Shown: piece after piece, positions 7,669-12,150 of the stretch
Layout of the letters: every line of letters begins with the position of its first letter
Numbering within the stretch: position 1 is the first letter of the stretch
NCBI GenBank assembly: GCA_902488725.1
Contig: CABTXO010000018.1
Coordinates: 1-12,150, forward strand
Reading direction: 5' to 3'
DNA: 12,150 bases
Origin: an uncultured Bacteroidales bacterium
Lineage (GTDB): Bacteria > Bacteroidota > Bacteroidia > Bacteroidales > UBA932
Program-made: the position numbers and the translations under genes
The notes under the pieces: generated by a model
What the model saw: only the letters and a program-made list of their open reading frames with translations
Databases searched by the model: none
What the model was told of the DNA's origin: nothing

Positions 7669-8775
7669 ATGCATATGAAAAAGTTTACCAGAATCCTGCT
7701 CTTCGCGCTCGTCGCGATCCTGTTCATCGGGACGTTCGTGTACCTGTACCGGCGCTCGCGTCCGAAGGCGGACAAGTATGAAGAAGTCACCCCGGCCGTC
7801 GGAGACCTGGAGCGGACCACGATCATCACCGGCAAGATCATCCCGCGCGACGAGGTCAACATCAAGCCCCAGATCAGCGGCATCATCGCCGAACTGTACA
7901 AGGAAGCCGGCCAGCAAGTCGCTGCCGGGGAGGTGATCGCCAAGGTCAAGGTCATCCCCGAGATGAGTTCCCTGAGTTCCGCCCAGAGCCGGGTTCGTCT
8001 CTCGGAAATCAACCTCAAACAGGTGCAGACCGACTTCGACCGAGAGAAGGCCCTGTACGACAAGCAGCTGGTCAGCGCGGAAGAATATGAACAGACCCGT
8101 CAGCGGCTTGCGCAGGCAAAGGAAGAAATGGCGGCTTCGCAGGATGCCCTGGAAGTCATCCGGGACGGCGTGTCCCGGAGCAACGCCAAGGCCAGCTCCA
8201 CCCTCATCCGCTCCACCATCTCCGGACTTATCCTGGACATCCCGGTCAAGGTGGGAAACTCCGTGATCCAGAGCAACACCTTCAACGACGGCACCTCCAT
8301 CGCCACGGTCGCGAACATGAACGACATGATCTTCGACGGCAACGTGGATGAGACCGAGGTCGGCCGTCTGTCCCGGGGAATGCCGGTGAAAATCACCATC
8401 GGCGCCCTCCAGGATCTGACCTTCGATGCGACCTTGGAATATATCGCACCGAAGGCCGTGGAGACGAGCGGGGCCAACCTGTTCGAAGTCAAGGCGGCCG
8501 TCGTGATTCCGAAAGGGCAGGAAATCCGATCCGGCTACAGCGCAAATGCGGAAATCGTGCTGCAGAGCGCCAAGCAAGTGGTGACGATTCCCGAGAGCGC
8601 GATTGAATTCGCCAACGATTCCTCGTTCGTGTATCTCGTCGGAAAAGACGGCACCTACTCCAAGAAGGCCGTCCAGACCGGCATCAGCGACGGCATCGAC
8701 ATCGAGATCAAGTCCGGCCTGGACACGACGGACAAGATCCGCGGTTCCAAAATCTTCGACACCAAGAAAAAATGA
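7669..8775 (+). CDS. Periplasmic adaptor (HlyD/MacA-type membrane fusion protein)
   Basis: This adaptor bridges the inner-membrane ABC permeases and the TolC-like channel across the periplasm. The 368-residue product starts with MHMKKFTR and a single hydrophobic anchor (LLFALVAILFIGTFVYLY, about 10-27). It then shows the family's sandwich: a barrel strand, the first lipoyl half-motif (VNIKPQISGIIAELYKEAGQ with VAAGEVIAKV), a coiled-coil hairpin rich in Q, E, A and K (about 102-168), the second lipoyl half (STISGLILDIPVKVGNSVI), the beta-barrel (DETEVGRLSRGMPVKI) and the membrane-proximal part. Length is normal for MacA-like adaptors. A second ATG at 7675 would drop only two residues. The stop overlaps the start of the channel gene (ATGA, 8772-8775), so the two are probably translationally coupled. 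Confidence 0.93.
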   Translation: MHMKKFTRILLFALVAILFIGTFVYLYRRSRPKADKYEEVTPAVGDLERTTIITGKIIPRDEVNIKPQISGIIAELYKEAGQQVAAGEVIAKVKVIPEMSSLSSAQSRVRLSEINLKQVQTDFDREKALYDKQLVSAEEYEQTRQRLAQAKEEMAASQDALEVIRDGVSRSNAKASSTLIRSTISGLILDIPVKVGNSVIQSNTFNDGTSIATVANMNDMIFDGNVDETEVGRLSRGMPVKITIGALQDLTFDATLEYIAPKAVETSGANLFEVKAAVVIPKGQEIRSGYSANAEIVLQSAKQVVTIPESAIEFANDSSFVYLVGKDGTYSKKAVQTGISDGIDIEIKSGLDTTDKIRGSKIFDTKKK

Positions 8776-10160
8776 AGAACACGATGAAACGACTTCCGAT
8801 ACTCGCGGCCGCCGGACTGCTCTGCGTGGCGGCCACCGCCCGGGAAACGACTCCCCGGGGCCCGTGGAAGCTGGAGGATTGCATCCAGTATGCCCTCGAC
8901 CACAGCATCCGCATCCAGCAGCAGGCGCTGCAGGTGGAACAGTCCGCCATCGAACTGAACAACGCCGAGAGCAACCGGCTCCCGGATCTGAGCGGCGGAG
9001 CGTATGAGAGCCTGAACTTCGGTCAGGGCCGGTCGGTGGACAACACCTACACCCGGAATGCGAGTTCCACCTCCACCTCCTTCTCGCTGAGCAGTTCCGT
9101 ACCCGTCTTCCAAGGCATGCGGATTTCCAACACCGTCAAGCAGAGCCGCCTCAACCTGGAAGCCGCGACCCAGGACCTCGAGAAAGCCCGGGATGACATC
9201 CGTGTGGCCGTCGCACAGGGATATGTGAACATTCTCTACAACTTGGAGATATTGGATGTCGCGCGCAACCAGATCACGATCGATTCGCTGCAGGTGGAGC
9301 GGCTGAAGGTGCTGGAAGCGAACGGCAAGGCCAGTTCCGCCCAGGTCGCCCAGCAGAAAGCGACCCTCGGGCAGAGCCGGCTGTCCGCGACCCAGGCCCG
9401 CAACAACCTGAACATCGCCCTGCTGGACCTTTCCCAGCTGCTGGAACTTCCGAATCCGGATGGTTTCCGGATCGTGCGGCCCGCAGTGGACATCGACAAC
9501 CTGCTGCTGGGCTCCCCGGAAGACATCTACGCGGACGCGATTCTCAGCAAGCCGTCCATCAAGGCGGAAGAAATCCGCCTTGATGCCCAGGATTACAATG
9601 TCCGAATCGCGAAGAGCGGATATCTGCCCTCCATCGGTCTCTCCGCCGGACTCGGCTCCTCCTATTTCACTTCGTCGAAAGCCTCCCGGACCTACACCGA
9701 CCCGTCCTCGGGGGCTGCCGTGGTCGCCCCGCTGGAGTCCTTCACGGACCAAGTCAAGAACAATTTCAACCAGAGCATCGGCCTGTCGCTGAGCATCCCG
9801 ATTTTCTCCCGCTTCCAGACCCGCAACCAAGTCCGTTCGGCCGAACTCGGCCGGCGCAACCAGCGGCTGGTGCTGGAGAATGCGAAAAAGAGCCTGTACA
9901 AGGAGATTCAGCAGGCCTGGTACAATGCGGTCGCCGCCCAGGCGAAATACCGGGCCAGCCGAGACGCCCGTCTCAGCGCCAAGGAATCCTACGACCTCGT
10001 GACGGCGAAATACGAGCACGGGAAGGCGAACATCACGGAGTTCAACGAGGCGCGCGACGGCTTTCTCCGCGCGGAATCCAACCTGTCGCAGGCCCGGTAT
10101 GAATATCTCTACTGCGCCCGTCTGCTCGACTTCTACCGGGGCAGGGCGCTGAGCCTGTAG
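8772..10160 (+). CDS. TolC-like outer-membrane efflux channel
   Basis: A 462-residue outer-membrane efflux protein forming the exit duct of the tripartite pump. It begins with a signal peptide (KRLPILAAAGLLCVAATA, cleavage near residues 23-24), then carries the duplicated TolC pattern. Repeat one includes WKLEDCIQYALDHS, LPDLSGGAYESLNFGQG and long coiled-coil helices (about 115-215). Repeat two includes YLPSIGLSAGLGSSYF, the beta-strand LSLSIPIFSRFQTRNQV and a second pair of helices (about 365-450). The motif GYLPSIGLS and the IPIF strand are typical of the family. The ATG at 8772 overlaps the adaptor stop by 4 bases; another in-frame ATG at 8784 gives a slightly shorter signal peptide. This is the last gene of the operon and is followed at 19 bases by a strong terminator. 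Confidence 0.94.
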   Translation: MKNTMKRLPILAAAGLLCVAATARETTPRGPWKLEDCIQYALDHSIRIQQQALQVEQSAIELNNAESNRLPDLSGGAYESLNFGQGRSVDNTYTRNASSTSTSFSLSSSVPVFQGMRISNTVKQSRLNLEAATQDLEKARDDIRVAVAQGYVNILYNLEILDVARNQITIDSLQVERLKVLEANGKASSAQVAQQKATLGQSRLSATQARNNLNIALLDLSQLLELPNPDGFRIVRPAVDIDNLLLGSPEDIYADAILSKPSIKAEEIRLDAQDYNVRIAKSGYLPSIGLSAGLGSSYFTSSKASRTYTDPSSGAAVVAPLESFTDQVKNNFNQSIGLSLSIPIFSRFQTRNQVRSAELGRRNQRLVLENAKKSLYKEIQQAWYNAVAAQAKYRASRDARLSAKESYDLVTAKYEHGKANITEFNEARDGFLRAESNLSQARYEYLYCARLLDFYRGRALSL

Positions 10161-10178
10161 TTCCGCCGTACGGATGAC

Positions 10179-10218
10179 AAAGGGTGGGTCCGGATCGATG
10201 TCCGGGCCCTCCCTTTTT
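10179..10218 (+). terminator. Rho-independent terminator of the export operon
   Basis: A 16-base arm at 10179-10194 pairs with 10201-10216 around a 6-base loop (TCGATG). There is one mismatch and one G-U wobble, and the stem is GC-rich. It is followed by a T run (10214-10218, shared with the stem end). It starts 19 bases after the stop of the TolC-like gene, so it ends the five-gene transcript. On the opposite strand the T run is short (TTT), so it may also stop transcripts from the right, but weakly. Confidence 0.85.
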
Positions 10219-10238
10219 GGCCAATCGGAATGTTGGTT

Positions 10239-10570
10239 CGGTTGGTTTGTCAATCAGCAGCCGGGGTTCCGCCCGATGAGTTTGTCGTCGTTGAATCCTT
10301 TCACGTCGATGGTCAGTCGTCGGAAGTTCTCCGGCAGTTGATTTTTTCGTCGTTTTTCTTGCGGATTGAGGATTTTTTCGATAACTTGCCACTGTTTATG
10401 AGTAAGGTCGGTTGAATATTGTCTCATGACTTTAACGGGTCGATCATCATAAGTTACGGAAATTTTTCGATCAATATCTTGATTTTCAATAAATAGAACT
10501 ACAACATAGCCACAATTTTCACTCGTTCCAAAACAGCTTCTAAACCAAATGCGGATATGACAAAAAACTG
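10239..10570 (-). mobile_element. Possible MITE-like relic of an IS5-type element
   Basis: The stretch around the transposase fragment is bounded by two similar sequences in inverted orientation: CGGTTGGTTTGTCAATCAGC at 10239-10258, and on the other strand CAGTTTTTTGTCATATCCGC at 10570-10551. With one gap they agree at about 16 of 20 positions and share the core TTTGTCA. They could be decayed terminal inverted repeats of an element of about 330 bp. I saw no convincing target-site duplication. The inverted match was found by eye among several hundred bases, so chance is a real possibility; the transposase homology inside is the firmer evidence. Confidence 0.3.
10254..10427 (-). pseudogene. IS5-family transposase remnant, internally deleted
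   Basis: The 57-codon stretch from the ATG at 10427 begins MRQYSTDLTHKQWQVIEKIL, then NPQEKRRKNQ. This matches the N-terminal helix-turn-helix (DUF4096) of IS5-family transposases, where the pattern Y-x-T-D-L-T-x-x-Q-W is conserved. The normal protein has well over 200 residues; here, right after RRKNQL, the frame runs into ENFRRLTID, which resembles the NFRRLTIDYE motif near the C-terminus of such transposases as I recall it. It ends soon after with no DDE domain. That suggests a large in-frame internal deletion. The frame stays open upstream to 10595, but those residues show no homology and are probably leader DNA. It cannot encode an active enzyme. GC content is low (about 34% over 10421-10530), unlike the export operon before it. 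Confidence 0.6.
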
Positions 10571-10780
10571 TTTTTTCTCCAAAAATCCATGTCAAGGCGT
10601 TCTTTCAGCCGGCATGCAGTCCATGACTGATCCATCCTGAATTCATTGGACATCAAATGCTCAAACAACACTAAAACAATACCGGTAAAATACAACCATC
10701 AATCAATGCTCAATCCCGGTCAAACATCGGTAATGTGGAATATTATTTCCGCTGTCAGCAACACAAATCATAAAAGCAAT
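10571..10780. other. AT-rich intergenic stretch upstream of the SusC-like gene
   Basis: No gene is seen here. The stretch should contain the promoter of the receptor gene, but I find no TTTG/TAnnTTTG pair on the + strand, so an alternative sigma factor, a weak match or an upstream start is likely. A 9-base direct repeat AATGCTCAA occurs at 10656-10664 and 10705-10713, each followed at variable distance by an ACCGGTAAA- or CCCGGTCAA-like string. This is weak, and could be regulator sites or chance. An in-frame ATG at 10733 could extend the receptor by 16 residues. Confidence 0.4.
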
Positions 10781-12150
10781 ATGAAAGAAAAAAACGTTAG
10801 AAGAAAAACATTCAGCGCACATGCCGGCAACTTGATAGCAGCATCTCTGACATTGTTTTTCATTGCCTTGTTTTCTCCGCTCACTTTCGCTTCATTTGCG
10901 AAAAACACCGGAGGCGGAGCGTACTCGGTTGCCCATCCTGGGCAGCAGGCGCATACGATAACGGTGAAAGGCAAGGTTGTGATTGCGGCTTCGGGTGAAC
11001 CGCTTCCGGGTGTAACCATCATGGTAGAGAACACCAGGCGCGGCGCCGTAACCGACATCGATGGCAATTTCTCCATCAACGCCTCACTCGGCGAGCGGCT
11101 CGTCTTTTCGTACTTGGGGATGAACACCCAGTTCATTGAAGTGAAAAACGACAAGAAACTAACGGTCAGGCTGAAAGAAAAAGCCGATCTGCTGAACGAA
11201 GTGACCATGGTGGCTTTCGGCAAACAGTCAAAAGAATCCATTTCGACCGCCATCTCAACCATCGGTTCCAATGAGATCGTCCAATCGCCGGTGGCCAACA
11301 TTTCAAACTCACTGGCAGGCAGACTTGCCGGTCTGACAACCATGCAAAGCAGCGGGCAACCGGGGCTGGATGCAGCCACATTCTACATCCGCGGACAGAG
11401 TTCGTGGGGCGACAACATGCCGCTTTACGTGATTGACGGTGTAGAGCGAAGTGCGTCCTTGTTCGAGGCGATGGACCCCAACGAGATAGAAACGATATCC
11501 ATCTTGAAAGATGCCGCCGCTACCGCTCTTTACGGTTCCAAAGGGGCCAACGGAGCCATCATCATCACCACCAAACGCGGACAAGCGGGCAGGACGAACA
11601 TCTCGTTCACCAGTTCGTACACGCTGCAAAAATTTACGCGTCACCCCAATTACCTGGATTCGTACCAAAGCTTGAAATTGTTCAACGAGGCGTTGACGAA
11701 TGATGGAAAAGATCCCGTTTACTCGGATGAGGATCTGGAGCACTACCGTCTCCAGGACGACCCCTACCGCTATCCCAACACCGACTGGTACAAGCTGATG
11801 ATGCGCGAGGCCGCCCCGCAATACAATGCGTCGGTCAACATCAGGGGCGGATCACGAACGGTCAAATATTTCGTTTCGGGGTCATACATGAAGCAGGAAG
11901 GACAGTTGAAAACAAAATCCACCCGCATGTACAATCCGGAATTCTCCTACAAACGCTACCGCATATCGGCCAACGTGGATGCGGCCATCACCCCCGATTT
12001 CTCCATCTCGGGCAATGTATCGGCGAACATCAACCGTCGGCACGAACCCAGCCAACAGTTGAATGTGTTCCTTTGGATGAACCGGCTGCCGTCATGGTAT
12101 ATGCCGGAGACCAATCCCGATGGTTCGTATGCCGCCTTCTGCTTGAAAAA
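10781..12150 (+). CDS. SusC/RagA-type TonB-dependent outer-membrane receptor (N-terminal part)
   Basis: SusC-like receptors form the TonB-driven outer-membrane pore of Bacteroidota nutrient uptake systems, normally capped by a SusD lipoprotein. The frame is open for 456 codons to the window end; a full receptor has about 1000. Residues 1-40 are a signal peptide (KEKNVRRK, then LIAASLTLFFIALFSPLTFA). Residues 60-138 form the carboxypeptidase-D-like regulatory domain (GKVVIAASGEPLPGVTIMVE, then GAVTDIDGNFSI). The plug follows with NEVTMVAFGKQSKESI, SLAGRLAGL, YIRGQSSWGDNMPLYVIDG and ILKDAAATALYGSKGANGAI, after which barrel strands begin. There is no STN domain, so direct anti-sigma signalling is not indicated. 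The ligand is unknown. I start at the ATG at 10781 because it gives the better signal peptide; 10733 is in frame. Codon use (more TTG, TCG, AAA, less CGG) and about 45-50% GC differ from the upstream operons. Confidence 0.93.
   Translation, partial: MKEKNVRRKTFSAHAGNLIAASLTLFFIALFSPLTFASFAKNTGGGAYSVAHPGQQAHTITVKGKVVIAASGEPLPGVTIMVENTRRGAVTDIDGNFSINASLGERLVFSYLGMNTQFIEVKNDKKLTVRLKEKADLLNEVTMVAFGKQSKESISTAISTIGSNEIVQSPVANISNSLAGRLAGLTTMQSSGQPGLDAATFYIRGQSSWGDNMPLYVIDGVERSASLFEAMDPNEIETISILKDAAATALYGSKGANGAIIITTKRGQAGRTNISFTSSYTLQKFTRHPNYLDSYQSLKLFNEALTNDGKDPVYSDEDLEHYRLQDDPYRYPNTDWYKLMMREAAPQYNASVNIRGGSRTVKYFVSGSYMKQEGQLKTKSTRMYNPEFSYKRYRISANVDAAITPDFSISGNVSANINRRHEPSQQLNVFLWMNRLPSWYMPETNPDGSYAAFCLK

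Noticed and set aside
8655-10253. A 532-residue open frame on the - strand, opposite the TolC-like gene
   Set aside because: It is antisense to a channel gene with full homology, has no recognisable domain, and reads as low-complexity R/G/V/E-rich sequence, as expected for a shadow frame in GC-rich DNA.
10042-10392. A 116-residue open frame on the - strand overlapping the transposase relic
   Set aside because: It is in a different frame from the transposase homology, extends through the terminator into the TolC-like gene, and looks like random R/T/P-rich sequence.
10428-10595. N-terminal extension of the transposase frame (56 residues)
   Set aside because: The DUF4096-like homology begins at the Met at 10427; the upstream residues show no similarity I can recognise and are AT-rich leader-like DNA.

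Overview
The window reads as a GC-rich chromosome segment from a member of the Bacteroidota, most likely Bacteroidales. The signs are a SusC/RagA-type TonB-dependent receptor, a good TTTG-N19-TAnnTTTG promoter, weak or absent Shine-Dalgarno sequences, and the characteristic forms of QueH (NWRKGG motif) and of the split MacB-like exporter. No species can be named from the sequence alone.

Region 1 (1-3455, + strand) is a tightly packed operon. It holds the 3' end of sufB, a PnuC-type vitamin transporter, sufC, an unusually short sufD, and ispE. Gaps are 2-11 bases, or a 4-base ATGA overlap. SufB, SufC and SufD form the scaffold complex for iron-sulfur cluster assembly. PnuC brings in a vitamin precursor (nicotinamide riboside or a relative). 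IspE belongs to the MEP isoprenoid pathway, whose last two enzymes are Fe-S proteins. Region 2 (3443-4204, - strand) is queH, a queuosine-tRNA maturation enzyme, convergent with ispE and overlapping it by 13 bases.

Region 3 (4205-4414) is an AT-rich divergent control region. It has a clear Bacteroidota promoter on the + strand, a perfect 6+6 palindrome at the predicted transcription start, and a possible promoter abutting the queH start codon on the other strand. Region 4 (4415-10160, + strand) is a complete five-gene export operon: ATPase, two paralogous MacB/FtsX-type permeases, a periplasmic adaptor and a TolC-like outer-membrane channel. It closes with a strong hairpin terminator at 10179-10218. 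Together these proteins should span both membranes and expel a substrate that the sequence does not identify.

Region 5 (10219-10780) is a low-GC intergenic stretch with a decayed, internally deleted IS5-type transposase fragment on the - strand. Region 6 (10781-12150) is the first 456 codons of a SusC-like outer-membrane receptor that runs off the window. Its base and codon use differ from everything upstream, so the IS remnant marks a boundary between two kinds of DNA.

I did not find a convincing undescribed system. The points most worth a second look are the remodelled suf operon (pnuC inserted, SufD halved, ispE coupled), the operator-like palindrome of the export operon, and the MITE-like transposase relic at the composition boundary.
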